DNA from: Pyrenophora tritici-repentis
Taxonomy: Eukaryota; Ascomycota; Dothideomycetes; Pleosporales; Pleosporaceae
Direction: 5' to 3'
NCBI RefSeq assembly: GCF_003171515.1
Contig: NC_089392.1
Location: forward strand, 2,542,001-2,606,000
Length of the DNA: 64,000 nt
Positions 1 through 11,200 of this stretch are shown piece after piece (within the stretch, counting starts at the first letter, position 1; every line of letters begins with the position of its first letter). Position numbers and translations under genes: made by a program. The notes under the pieces are model-generated. The model was not told where the DNA came from. It was given only the letters and a program-made list of their open reading frames with translations, and did not search any database.

Positions 1-66
1 TCTCCAGCGTCGCTTCCGACAGTTGTGGCAGGCTTTGGTGGGCAGATTGAAGGGCGTTGCGCTCAT
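1..66 (-). CDS. Zn(II)2Cys6 transcription factor, N-terminus only (cut by window edge)
   Basis: On the minus strand an ATG at 66 opens a frame that runs off the left edge after 22 codons. Within it is the start of a fungal binuclear zinc cluster, read as K-A-C-H-N-C-R-K-R-R-W, which matches the first C-x2-C and the basic stretch of the Zn2Cys6 family. These proteins are nuclear DNA-binding regulators that usually recognise CGG triplets. The reading frame upstream of this ATG closes quickly, which supports the start. The gene is divergent from the MFS transporter at 728, with about 660 bp between the two starts, an arrangement often seen for a regulator and its target. The rest of the protein, including the other four cysteines, lies outside the window. 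Confidence 0.7.
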   Translation of the reverse strand, partial: MSATPFNLPTKACHNCRKRRWR

Positions 67-727
67 TGGATGGGAGCCATGCGAGATTTGCTGGTGGTTG
101 ACTGTATTAAGGTGCCGTGAGTTGGCGGGGGTGGATATCTTCTAGTTGTGGTTGTGACAGTGGAGCGATGTCCTTGATTCTATGACTAACGTTTTGGAGA
201 TTTAAGGCAGGCATAGCATTTCGTCACAGAAGCTTCAGCGAGCGGCAAATCATGCGGCTGCAATCGCTGATGGAGCTAAGCTCGAGTCGACACGATCTAA
301 CCTCTAAACAGCAGCCAAGACGCAAACCCCTGTTCCGCGAACATCGTCATGGCTTCATTTTTAAACGTCAGTCACCGGAAAAATCAAAATCTCACGTTAT
401 GTTGAAGTGTATCCAACATTCGTAAAGATGATTTACATCAAATATAGCCATGTCAATCGCGGACTTTGCGGAGTCCGGATACGGAGTCACATGAAAACTA
501 TTACGAAATTATAGAAACGAGTAGTATCGAAGTGGATCAATACGCCGGTCGCTAGCTAGTACATCACGGTTCTCCGTATTACTTACCACATCGCAGCTGT
601 GGTAGAATTTGTTGACCGCGGAGTCTCGGCGCGTATCTTCTCAAACACCTCATATTCATACAAATATGACCACTTCACCCGAGCCTGAAGCCAGTTCATA
701 ACGGCCAGTATCGACCTAGGTCCCAAG
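67..727. promoter_or_regulatory. Divergent promoter region between Zn2Cys6 regulator and MFS transporter
   Basis: No gene is visible here. A cluster of CGG/CCG triplets lies at 460-484: CGG at 460, CGG at 469, CCG at 475 (forming CGGAGTCCG, an inverted pair spaced by 3) and CGG at 482. Zn2Cys6 proteins bind such triplets, so this is a candidate operator for the regulator encoded at the left edge or for another family member. This is inference from motif spacing only. Confidence 0.3.
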
Positions 728-2371
728 ATGGAATCTTCGCTCAACTCTCAGAGCAACCATCACCAAATGGATCCCTCATCAAACCCCCAAAGCAAAAAGC
801 CTTCAATGGACACCCCAGACCTAGAGTCAAAACGACAATCCTCCTCGAGCCCTCAAACCTACACTCAGACTGACTTCGAACGCCTCGGCCGCGAACGCCC
901 TGCTTCATTTAGCTCCCTTCCCCATGAGATAGGTTTCTGCTTCGCTCTCCTCGGCTCCATGTTCGTCGCCGAATACATGATCTCAGGCTTCAGCATCCTT
1001 CTTCCCCCCCTCGCCTCCGCCTTGTCCATCCCATCCAACGCAAAAACATGGCCATCATCCGTATTCTCCCTTATAACCGGCGCCTTCCTGCTTCCATTTG
1101 GCCGTCTCGCCGATATGTACGGCGGGTACATCGTTTTCAACGTGGGTCTGGCATGGTTTATAATCTGGTCCGTCATTGCGGGTTTCTCGCAGAATTACCA
1201 GATGTTGATTGCGTGTCGGGCGCTTCAAGGATTCGGGCCTGCGGCATTCTTGCCGTCAGGAATCATGCTGTTGGGCAGTATCTACCGGCCTGGACCGAGG
1301 AAGAACTTGGTGTTTAGCTTGTATGGTGCTTTCGCGCCAGTGGGCTTTTTCGCGGGCATTTTCCTCGCAGGTGTAGCGGCACAGTTCATCACGTGGCGTT
1401 GGTGGTTTTGGATCGGATCCATTATGCTCGCCATCGTGGCTTTGACGTCTTACTTCTGTATTCCGAAGCTAGGGGGACAGACACCGGAGGACTGGGACGC
1501 GAAGAAAAATATTACCATGGATTGGTGGGGCACTGCGACTGTTGTGCCGGGTTTGGTCCTCATCATCTTCGCCCTCACTGATGGAAGCCATGCGCCAGAC
1601 GGGTGGGCAACACCATACATACCCGTCACCCTTGTCCTCGGCATCGCCTTTCTCGCGGTGTTTATCTACATCGAAGGCTGGGTAGCTGAACAGCCCTTCC
1701 TCCCCAGCTCCATGTTCCGCGTCAAGGGTATGAAAACATTAACCGTCGCCCTCTTCCTCTTCTACGGCACATTTGGAATTTTCATCTTCTACGCCAGTTT
1801 CTACATCGAAGATGTCGTTGGCGCAACCCCGCTACTCACCGCCACCTGGTTCACACCCATGTGTGTTGGCGGCTTAATCCTATCTACTGTCGGTGGACTA
1901 ATCCTACATCTACTACCCGGCCGCGCGCTCTTACTCCTCAGTGGTGCCGCCTTTACCCTCACCCCCCTCCTCTTCGCCATCTTACCCAACAAATTCAACT
2001 ATTGGGCGTACATCTTCCCCTCCATGATATGCTCCACCCTAGGTATCGACATCACCTACAACGTCAGCAACATCTTCATCACCACGTCCTTGCCAAAAGC
2101 CCAACAAGGTCTCGCAGGTTCTTTCATGAACTCTCTGCTTTTCCTCGGCATAGCCGTGTTTCTGTCGTTGGCGGATTTGGTTGTTAAGGAGACTGAGCAC
2201 AGTGGAAAGAAGAAGAGCTACCAGTATGCGTTTTGGATGGCTACAGCGCTGGCTGGAGCGGGACTGATAATCATGTTTTTGGGAGTTAAGATTGGGAAAG
2301 CAAAGAGCGAGTTGACGCTTGAAGAGAAGGAGGATCTGGAGAAGGAGTTGATCAGGCACGGGTCAGATTAG
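728..2371 (+). CDS. MFS drug/proton antiporter-like transporter (DHA2 type)
   Basis: A single-exon protein of 547 residues. After a polar Ser/Gln-rich tail of about 70 residues, hydrophobic segments follow one another to about residue 525, enough for roughly 12-14 membrane spans. The loop after the second span reads G-R-L-A-D-M-Y-G-G, the MFS motif A. The overall look is that of the fungal aminotriazole/multidrug resistance branch (DHA2-like) in the plasma membrane. Substrate cannot be told from sequence. The start is the first in-frame ATG and gives the expected cytosolic tail. It faces a Zn2Cys6 regulator across a shared promoter, so local regulation is plausible. Confidence 0.85.
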   Translation: MESSLNSQSNHHQMDPSSNPQSKKPSMDTPDLESKRQSSSSPQTYTQTDFERLGRERPASFSSLPHEIGFCFALLGSMFVAEYMISGFSILLPPLASALSIPSNAKTWPSSVFSLITGAFLLPFGRLADMYGGYIVFNVGLAWFIIWSVIAGFSQNYQMLIACRALQGFGPAAFLPSGIMLLGSIYRPGPRKNLVFSLYGAFAPVGFFAGIFLAGVAAQFITWRWWFWIGSIMLAIVALTSYFCIPKLGGQTPEDWDAKKNITMDWWGTATVVPGLVLIIFALTDGSHAPDGWATPYIPVTLVLGIAFLAVFIYIEGWVAEQPFLPSSMFRVKGMKTLTVALFLFYGTFGIFIFYASFYIEDVVGATPLLTATWFTPMCVGGLILSTVGGLILHLLPGRALLLLSGAAFTLTPLLFAILPNKFNYWAYIFPSMICSTLGIDITYNVSNIFITTSLPKAQQGLAGSFMNSLLFLGIAVFLSLADLVVKETEHSGKKKSYQYAFWMATALAGAGLIIMFLGVKIGKAKSELTLEEKEDLEKELIRHGSD

Positions 2372-3234
2372 TGAGTTTGGCTTGTAATATCAGATTTAGT
2401 TAGCCAAATAATGATTATTGTATTACTACCACTTCCAAGTAAGCTTATGATCTTAATGTGGTTGAAATCACCATCGTGGCGGCATGGGAGAGCGTGTAAG
2501 GTCTGCCAGCAGTGAAAGGTGCAGTATGATTGCGACCCATCTACAATAACTTAACAGCAGACAGGCTTATACCAAAACCACACGTTCCCCCAAACAGAGC
2601 CCCAATCCCTCCCCAATCGTACTACACTTCCCTTTCACCCCACTCCACCCAACCCTTTTTCCATCAAAAGCTCACCGAAATTAACACATAAAGCACCCCT
2701 AAAGACTTGACAAAAATCCGTGATAAACTGGCGACAGTGACAAACAGAATACCCACCTATCTACCTACCCTAACCATCCTCATGTACAACACAGTCCTTT
2801 CCGACTACCCTATCTAGGTCCTGCAGCATACACAAAGAAGCCAGCTTAGCCGTTACATCATATGAGCGGTGATGAAAGTTACCAGTAATTATTCAACCAA
2901 GCAAAAAGAAATCGATGTCTGATGCGAATATATTTTAGACCCGGTATTCAGTGCATGGGTGGGTCTGGGATGAAATCGGAATCTAGTTGCCCTGCAGGCA
3001 GCCGAGTATGATATATGAAGCAAGAGAAAAGAAGAAGGGAAAAAGTAGTGTACGAAGATGATTTAACTACTTCCAGTAGTATGTAGATATCGAAAATGAC
3101 AAACTTTTTTCCTGCAAGCATGAAAATGCTCCTGAACCCACGCAAGCGAACCAAGCTTGAGGATGTTCCCAGATAGAAGAAAGTAAAAGCCACCAAATCA
3201 TCCATTCATCACCCTCACTCCCCACACAACCAGC
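2372..3234. other. Intergenic, 3' ends of MFS and BRCT/WGR genes
   Basis: This lies between two convergent genes. I see only AT-rich and pyrimidine-rich 3' flanking sequence and no credible coding frame. Confidence 0.5.
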
Positions 3235-4813
3235 CTACCACCTCACATCCCCCCTCTTCCCCACCAAATGCGCAAAAGCCGGATCAAAATACCCCTTCGC
3301 ACTTCCCCCCTTCCCCCACCTCTGCACCTGCCTCGTACCACCCTGACCCTGACCCTGACCCTTCCTCTGCATCTCCGCCCTCTTCCTCAACCCCTCCTGC
3401 ACAACCCTCTCCTCCTCCCTCTTCGCTGCCCTCTCCTTCTCCTCAACCCCATCAAGCCACGCACTCGCACCCATAGTCCCGTTCCTAGTCAACACGCCTC
3501 CCATACCCGGTAGACCCAAGCTACCCCTCATGTAGCCATCTTCCTCATCCTGCGTATTACCTCCCACCATACCCAGACCTTGTTCCTGCGGGAACATACC
3601 AACAGGCATACCGGGTTTGGGTCGGCTGTAGATGAAGGGCTCGGTGTTGAAGAGTATGGCGCGGGACTTTTGTAGGTTCTTACCAGGGTCGAAACGTTCT
3701 TCCCATGTGAGCAGTGTGAGATCGCGGAAGGCGTGGCGGAAAACGGTATACGCCGTGTCGAAAGCGCTGTTGCGGGGGCAGAGCGTTGTTTGGTATGGCG
3801 CGCTTGATGTAGGGATGGTAAAAGAAGGAGGAGAGATGAGGGCTTGGAGGCGGGCGGCTTCAGGATGTATGTTGCTAGCTGCATTGTCGACTACTTGGGG
3901 AGATGCCTTTGCGGGTTTGTACTGTGCGATTGTCCAGTATACGTGTGGTTTGGAGTGGCTTTCCAAGAGTCCGATGTTGTATTGGGAGAAGCCGGCCGTG
4001 GTCAAGTCGCTGCGGACGAGTAAGATTTTGTATTCGAAACCGGTTTGGTCGTGGTAGTAGTGGTAGGAGTCTTTCCAGTGGGGTTTCTTAGCTAGTGTTT
4101 GGATAGTGGAGGGGGGAAGGAGGTAGGAGCTGAGGCTTTTTGATGGGAGATGGTTTGTTGGGAGGGGCGGAGTTGGGGGTAGATGCAGTTGTAGATGAGG
4201 TGGTCCGAGTAGGGGTAACACCCTCTGACTCGTTTACTTCATCATCCCCAGATGCCGTAGAACCATCTGCTTTTGCAGTCTCCCTCTCAGCCTTCCTGCG
4301 CAAGAGATCTTCTTTGGCAGAAACAAACAGTGTGGGAGGGACAACAGGGTCTGACGTATCAAAGAAAAAGCTCTTGCTTTTGTTCTTTCTGGGTTTGCGC
4401 TTGACAGCAGTGGAATCTGACGTACCTGAACCAGTCAACTCTTTGATCCTCGCACAACCGTCTCTGAATTTCTTACCATCGGCCGCCTTTCCCAACCTCT
4501 TGAGTTCTTTCCTGGTTCTCCTCTCTTTTGTGAGAACTTCCCATTTGTACCTCCTAGTACTCAATTTTCTACGTGCCTGAAGAGAGTCGTCGAACCAGTC
4601 GTAGCTGACAACGTCAATGCCGAGATCAGTGGCTTGGCGGACGGCGTCGTTGCGTGCTTTGTAAGCTTCTTTGCTGGCGATGAGGTGTGTAACGTTTTTA
4701 TTGACAACAACCGAGTATCTGCCATTATTCTTGTCGATCCATGATCGGATCTGTTTGGCATCGTGGGGATGGGTGCCGGTCACGGCGATGGTCAGGTTGT
4801 CGAGGACCCCCAT
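3235..4813 (-). CDS. BRCT domain plus WGR-like domain protein
   Basis: Two overlapping minus-strand frames appear to be one gene. The first (4813 to about 4127) begins with a BRCT-like domain in residues 5-95, with a T-H-L-I-A-S core and the conserved Trp of the YDWFDDSL helix. A Lys/Arg-rich linker follows. The second frame (about 4127 to 3235) continues with a WGR-like fold: H-W-K-D-S-Y-H-Y-Y-H-D-Q-T-G-F-E-Y-K-I-L-L then a segment with Q-Y-N-I-G-L-L-E. BRCT plus WGR occurs in PARP-related and other DNA-damage proteins, so a nuclear DNA-repair or chromatin role is likely; no PARP catalytic domain is visible. The join is unresolved: it needs either an intron (a GTCAGA donor near 4230 and a CTCAG acceptor near 4128 would fit) or a one-base indel at the C6 run near 4112. 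The C-terminus is a charged coiled coil with GQ repeats. Confidence 0.7.
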
Positions 4814-5272
4814 TATGAACTGCTACGACAGAAACCGAGAAACAGACAGTGTTTGGAGGTAGTGCAGCTGATACCAATCAATTGTAGGCTGTTGTAGAAG
4901 GATTGGTCATGTTGTCAATGTAAAAGAAGAGAACAGGGCTGTTAAATAGCTAGGCGACAGTATGTGGTATCGATATTACTCTCTGGCCCATCTTACCTTT
5001 GTGTGGCAGACAGCAGCACAGGTGATATAGCCTCTATGGAGACCGCGCTATCATCATGGTAAGGTGAGAGACGGTCAGCCAACCTCCAGGACGCTCCAGA
5101 CGGGTACTCGTCCCGTGCGTCAAAGACATACATGAGTATGGAACGAGCAGCGGCAGGTTTTGCAAAAGTCGAGGCGAAGCTGTGTGCGAAGGTAAATTCA
5201 TAGTCGGTTTAACACGAAAACTTTTCAGATTGAACAGTGACATATGGATCACTTGTGTGGTTTACAACAACA
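4814..5272. other. Intergenic between BRCT/WGR gene start and trpC 3' end
   Basis: Promoter of the BRCT/WGR gene and 3' flank of trpC. I see no additional gene or distinctive motif. Confidence 0.5.
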
Positions 5273-7621
5273 CTACTGGCCCTTCGCGGCCTTCACAAAG
5301 GCACGTATCTTATCGAGACTCTGTTGACCATCCTCTTCAACACCGCTGCTGACGTCGACGGCTACGACCCGGTCTCGGTACTCATCAAGTCCGGTGAACG
5401 TAGTCTTTACGTTGTCCGGGTTTAAGCCTCCAGCCAATATGGCCTTTACACCATTGTCTTTTGCAAATACCGCTTTAACATCTGATAGGTCCAGCTGTTG
5501 ACCCGAACCTCCAGATCCAGCGTCCAGAAGGGGCAAGGCGTGATAGCCTCGTGCACCAATGCCATGATCATGTGGGTTGAAGGCTCTGAGAACAGGGACC
5601 GGCACGAGCTTAGCCCACTCTAGTGGCTCTTGGCCGTGGAACTGGACAATATCCAAATTTAGCAGCCGCTGCTGCTCAAGTACATACTCTAATGACTGGT
5701 TGCGGAACACACCAACCAAAAGGGCGCGGCTGTCGCTTGATACAAGTCGTGACGCACCATGTTCGAAGAAGTCAGACGCGACCTTGGAGTCAGCCAGCAA
5801 GCCTGACTTAGATACATTTGGCTTCGTAGTCTTGTGCACAGTTTCGGAAATTGCAAGCGCCGTCTCCGCTGTTACTGTGCGCTTGGTGCCAGGCGCCAGG
5901 ATCATGCCGATTAGGTCAGCACCAGCGTCGATTGCAGCCTTTGCAGCCTCCGCACTTCGTGTCCCACATATCTTGACCATTGGCGTGGAAGACTTCTGAG
6001 ATGCCTTCGCCGATGAGCCACCCAGAAGCTCAGCGATAAATTGGGCAGTGTCGGACGCGCGCATTAGCGCCTCGCCAACCAAGACTGCACCCACGCCACT
6101 CTTGATGTACGGCTCGACGTCCTTTGGTCCAGCGATACCACTCAGCGCACACAGAATTGTTTCCTTGGGGACCATGTTGATGAGGCGGTTTGTCGTTTCC
6201 ATGTCAACTTCAAAGTTGACAAGGTTTCGATTGTTCACGCCAATGACCTGAGCGCCCAGCTTCACAGCAATCTCAGTTTCGTCCGCGTTTTGTACTTCAA
6301 CCAGAGGCTCCATTCCAAGCGACCGGGAGTAGTCGTAGAGCTTCTTTAGGATGGGTTCCTCCAACATCTTGACAATAAGCAACACGGTATCAGCACCTGC
6401 GAGTCGGGCCTCGAGGATCTGGTATTCCTCGAAGATGAACTCCTTGCGCAAAACAGCAGGCCGGTTTGGCATTCCCTCGAGACTTTGTCGGACAGCTTTC
6501 AGATCATCAATGCTTCCCTTGAACCACTCGGGTTCAGTGAGTACAGAGATGGTACTAGCTCCAGCTTTTGCGTATAGCCTTGCCTGAGCAGGTGCACAGG
6601 CGGATAGAGAAATGATGCCCTTGGAAGGCGACGCGCGCTTGATCTCGGCCATGAGTGAAAGTCGGAAGGGAGACTGGCGAAGGCGTTCCGGGAAGTTGAG
6701 TTGCGGAGGGGCCAGATTCAGGTCGTATGAAGCCTGTAGGTCGCTAGGTCTTTGGGAGGGAATCTTCTTTTGCTCAGCGACAGCTGCCCTGCGATGCGCG
6801 TAGATTTTCTCCAGTATAGACGTCTGCTTATCCTTTGTGGCATTAGTAGCCGTCCCAACCGCTTGGGCCTGTGCCTCTTTCTGCAACCGCTCGTTCTCAG
6901 CCCAGGTTCCTCCCTGCATCTTGAGAAAGTTTCGCATCATGATGCGTCCATGTTCGGTCAAGATGCTCTCCGGGTGGAACTGCACACCTTCCACGACGTA
7001 TTCTTTGTGGCGTACACCCATTATGACCTCCTTGACTTCGGCATCCTCGTTTGCGGGGATGGTAGCGGTTACCTCGAGGCATTCGGGAAGCGATCCGTGA
7101 GTGCCAGCGAGCGAATGGTATCTGGTAACGGGTACGTCCTGAGGAACGTTGGCGAACACGCCCTTGCCGTCGTGCTTGAGGGGAGACGTCTTTCCGTGTA
7201 GGATTTGACCGGTTACATCTACAGTGCCGCCGTAGCTATAAAAGATACATTGCCTGTATAGACTTAGCAATGCTATTAAGGGCCATATTTGAATCACTCA
7301 CTCTCCCATGCATACACCGAAGATGGGAATCTTTCCACTAAAGTGCTTGATGGCGTCATTGCTAATACCCGCGTCTTTCTCTGGATGTCCTGGGCCCGGG
7401 CTGATTACCAGTTGGGTAGGTTTCTTGGCAATCAATTCATCCAAGGTGATTTCGTCGTTGCGATATACCGTCACCACGGCGCCCTCGAAGACGAGGTACT
7501 GATATACATTCCAGGTGAACGAATCATAGTTGTCAATGAGTACGACGTTTGAGGCGGTCGGTATGGGTGGAGAGGGGTTGGGATTGCGCGGCGAGTGGTC
7601 GGTCAGTCCAAGGGAAGGCAT
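5273..7621 (-). CDS. trpC: Trifunctional tryptophan biosynthesis protein (GATase, IGPS, PRAI)
   Basis: Exons 7621-7302 and 7253-5273 are joined by a 48-nt intron (GTGAGT...ATACAG, 7301-7254), giving 766 residues. Residues about 25-230 are the glutamine amidotransferase of anthranilate synthase: [10 protein letters not shown] start, nucleophile Cys in GVCMGEQ completed across the intron, and catalytic G-V-Q-F-H-P-E-S. Next is indole-3-glycerol-phosphate synthase (about 260-520, with SPSKG, LRKEFIF and VGVNNRNL-type motifs), then phosphoribosylanthranilate isomerase (about 530-766, starting VKICGTRS, with QFHG and an AGGLNPDNV end). It supplies glutamine-derived ammonia for anthranilate synthesis and catalyses the two steps from phosphoribosylanthranilate to indole-3-glycerol phosphate, in the cytosol. 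The three-domain order is the normal filamentous-fungal arrangement. It is divergent from NUP192, with a Gcn4-type site about 200 bp upstream. Confidence 0.95.
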
Positions 7622-8221
7622 GGTGGGTAATCGTCTTGTCTCTGTTAATGGCGTGTATTGTGTCCCGCGCTGTTATATAGTTTTCTTCACGTAACAGCTG
7701 ACAGGAGGGGCTTGTCGGTCCGTTACCGTTACCGGCAGTTGAGTTGTCTTGAATAAATTGCTGACATGCAGAGAGCACGGTCGGGGGCGGAAAAGAGCGG
7801 ATGTGTACAAAGGTAGCGGGGTGACTCAGGATGCGATGCGCCTATTCAGACATTGAGGTTGCGGAGTTAACACGGAGGTGGCACTTCCATGGCCCTGCCA
7901 CGGACCTTTGTCCACGACAGCTTCGACAAGTATCACTGCATGATGCGATTGTTGAAGAAGGTGTGTTTTGAGAATGGAGTGTACAAAAAAGAGACTGTTT
8001 TACATTTCCATCCCGTATAACACGTGATAGTGTGTGGTGGTGCAGCCGACTAACAAACGTCCCCTTGTGATGATCCCTGCACGTCTTAGCTTGACTTTCG
8101 CGTGAGCTTTCGCGACTTTCGTACATGGACTCAAACAATCGGCTTCTCCCCACCCACGCCGATACTAAACCTTCATGGCCTCTGGCTAACTGACCTTCAC
8201 ATCGCGCACTGTAGCGCAGAC
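7622..8221. promoter_or_regulatory. Shared promoter of trpC and NUP192
   Basis: A 600-bp gap between divergent starts. It holds a Gcn4/CPC1 site (entered separately) and a CACGTG E-box at 8021-8026. No coding sequence is seen. Confidence 0.5.
7822..7828 (+). promoter_or_regulatory. Gcn4/CPC1-type general amino acid control site TGACTCA
   Basis: TGACTCA is the exact consensus bound by Gcn4 in yeast and by CPC1/CpcA in filamentous fungi. It lies 201 bp upstream of the trpC start codon, in the normal range for cross-pathway control of amino acid genes. The motif is seen directly; function is inferred from family knowledge. Confidence 0.6.
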
Positions 8222-11200
8222 ATGGCCCCCAATCAATTGCCCGAGTTCGATGTGGGCAAGTGCCTTAAAGGCGAACAGCAGCTGGTGTAGGTGTTTACCT
8301 TGATTGATGCAGCCAGACGACTGACACCATCAGGACGTGGGATATCGCCTATCGCGCCCTTTGCGACCCGGAAACCGCATCCAAGAGCGAGGCCCTACGC
8401 GCCTTCCTCACCGCTAGCGAAAACACCGGCATCCTCAGCCGGCCATGGAAGCCCTTTGCAGACCCATCGCCGCAGGAAGAGACGAAATTTGAAACCAAAA
8501 CCTCGCCCATTTGCGTCACACCCGCCAAGAGCGACCACTACGATGTGGCTGAGATAAAAGAGGATACTTTGTGGCTATCCAAAGAGGCGCAAATCTCGGA
8601 ATATGCAGCCCTGCGACTGGTTGTCCAAGAATGGCAGGGCAGGCCAACCGCCCAGCTTCTGAGCGGCCTGACTGAGGAAGAAGCGCTCAGCGTACAGGAA
8701 GCGGCAGGTGTTGCGAACCTAGGAGCCTCGACTTTCGTCTCAAACTCGTCCATTCTCGCTACACCGCTCGCCTCAAAGACGGCGCATCTCGAAACCAAGC
8801 ACCAGCGTCGCCTCCGTATTCTCGATCTATATCACTCCACATGCGCCTCCATCATACGCATCAGCCAGCTCCTCGTTTCCTGGGGCTGCGCGTCCAGCTT
8901 GCGCAACCAAACAATTTACGGCAACGACTATCTCAGCATCGGTGCAGGCTGGATCGAAGAGCTTGGCCAGGCTATTACAGCAGCACAAGATGGAGCGGGA
9001 AATGGAAAAGCGCTAGACGAGTGCCTCAGGGCGTTTTCAACGAGATGCGATGCCTTGGATACCGGTTATGGCTGGGATGTGGACGAGGCCATAATAGGCG
9101 CTGCTTCCGAGAAGTGGGTTGTCGCCCAAACCACCGAGCTGTTGCACATTCTTCATCTGGCCCTAGTCCACGCCGACTTGGTTGTCAAAGACTTTTTGCC
9201 TGCAGCCACCATTGAGGACTGGCTCAAGGCATTTAATTTCCGCGGCTTCTTTCGCGAGTTTCCAGCAGTCACGCCTCGCCAGGAGCCCCTCATCCCAGTC
9301 ATACAGCTCTTGACCTCCCTCATGTCATTGACCATCTTGAAAGTGGACAAGATCATGGACGACCTGGAATCTGGAGACTGCAACACTTGGCACCCCTCGT
9401 CGTACATTCTCAACTCTGCCGTTGTAGAGAGCATCACCACCATATTTGGAGAAGCAAAGCTACTGGGTGCTAGTCCAGCCACACCACCTATCTTTGCCTG
9501 GGCCATCCTGACTTGGAAACTGACAAGCCGGGCGGGCTATCAAGAAGAAGAACGTATGCGTCTTCTTGAAGCATCAGATGGCGCTGGCAACCAGGAATCA
9601 GAACCTTCAGTGCTTGAAGAAGCTGCATTGACTGTCGGAAGACTTGAAAGCCACGAGTTGTTTGACGGCAAGATGCCATTTGAGGACCTTGCCACTGCCT
9701 GTTCAGCGGTAGGTGTTCTGGCTATTGTCAATCAGCTCGTTGAAATGAGTTTGCCTGCGTTTGGGACGTCAATCGACCGAATTACCCAAGATCGCATCCG
9801 TTTGTTATTCCTTCATCTTGTTCGCGCTGCTGTTGGCAGTGATATTGTCGCATACAGTCCGGATCTTATAGTGACTGCATACACCATTCTAGCCGGTGAC
9901 AACACTTTCCGAAAGTGGGAGAATGGCGAAGTCTCTCGCCATGCTGACCCTGTTGTTGCATACTTTTTGGAAGACGAATATGTCCTCAGACCGCAACTAC
10001 TAAACGAAGCTCGCCTGCGCTACCCCTATGAGATGGTTCCATTCCTCAAATTCTGCAGTGCCTTGACACGTGGAGACAAAACAATGCAGAACGGTATGCC
10101 TACATTTGTGGACAAGCTCGCAAACCACAATCGACTCATGCAACGCCTTCCGGACGGGTTCAACGGCTACGCACTAACACGTGAAGAAGAAAACCTCAAC
10201 TGGGTCGAGCTTACCGCAGATCTTCCACTGTTCTCTTCAGGGGCTTCTTCCGGCTTTCGCGGTCAACGTCGCCTACTAACTTCAGGCGCCTCAATACAGT
10301 CACATGGACTTTCGGTAATCCCAGCCGGCACAGAGGGAATGATCGTTGACGACAACTCCGTGCCGTACGTGGCGGTATGGCACCACCAGCATTCCACGTT
10401 ATCGTACCTTGTGGAATTACTGTCAACGTATCCTGTAGGAAGCAGCAAGGTGGAGACTGCTACGCAGCAGCCGGCATCGCGTGAAAGCGTGGTCGAAGTT
10501 GTTGGGCTCTTTGCAGACCTGATACACTCTTCTTTACACACATCTGATGGCGTATGCTCGCCTGAGTTCCTCGAAACAATCGGCATTGGCGCCGAGGGTA
10601 GCCATGATACCATCAGTCTCGTGCTCGCAATCTTCGAAGAGGAACTCTTACATCTCTGCCAGGAACCGAGCGATGACTTATCGCTTGAGCTGTTGGTCAA
10701 CTGTACACACTTCTTAGAGGCCTTGGTTATCATTGCCCCACAACGAGTCTGGCCTTGGCTCGCTCGGAGTAAATTGCTAGAGGGCGATGGAAACGGAAGC
10801 TTGGCAACTATCTTGATTGGCACTGAGATGGTTCTTGGACGATACGACTTCCTCATCGGATGCATTCGGCTATACAGAGGGCTTGTAAAGGATGCAGTGG
10901 GAAGATCGGTATCACGCAAAGTCCCTACAAAGGCATTGAGTCGGTTCAACGCACTTGCGCCATCCGAAAGCGGGACTTCGGATAAAATCATGAGCACTAT
11001 TCTGTTCACCTTTGGTCGGACACTTGCCAGCGTTTACGAGACCTCATTGAGCTGGAAATACTCTCAGCCCAACCACCGCCCTGAGATTAACATCGCCATC
11101 TGCGAAGTCTTCAGGACAATCCTGGACCTTGCCTACAGCGTAGACGACTCGCCACAACTATCCGCTAAGCTGACAAAACCTATTGCGCCCATTGCAGAGT

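Noticed and set aside
10263..11009. 248-aa minus-strand frame inside NUP192
   Set aside because: It lies antisense to a well-supported nucleoporin exon and has no domain or sensible composition; a shadow frame.
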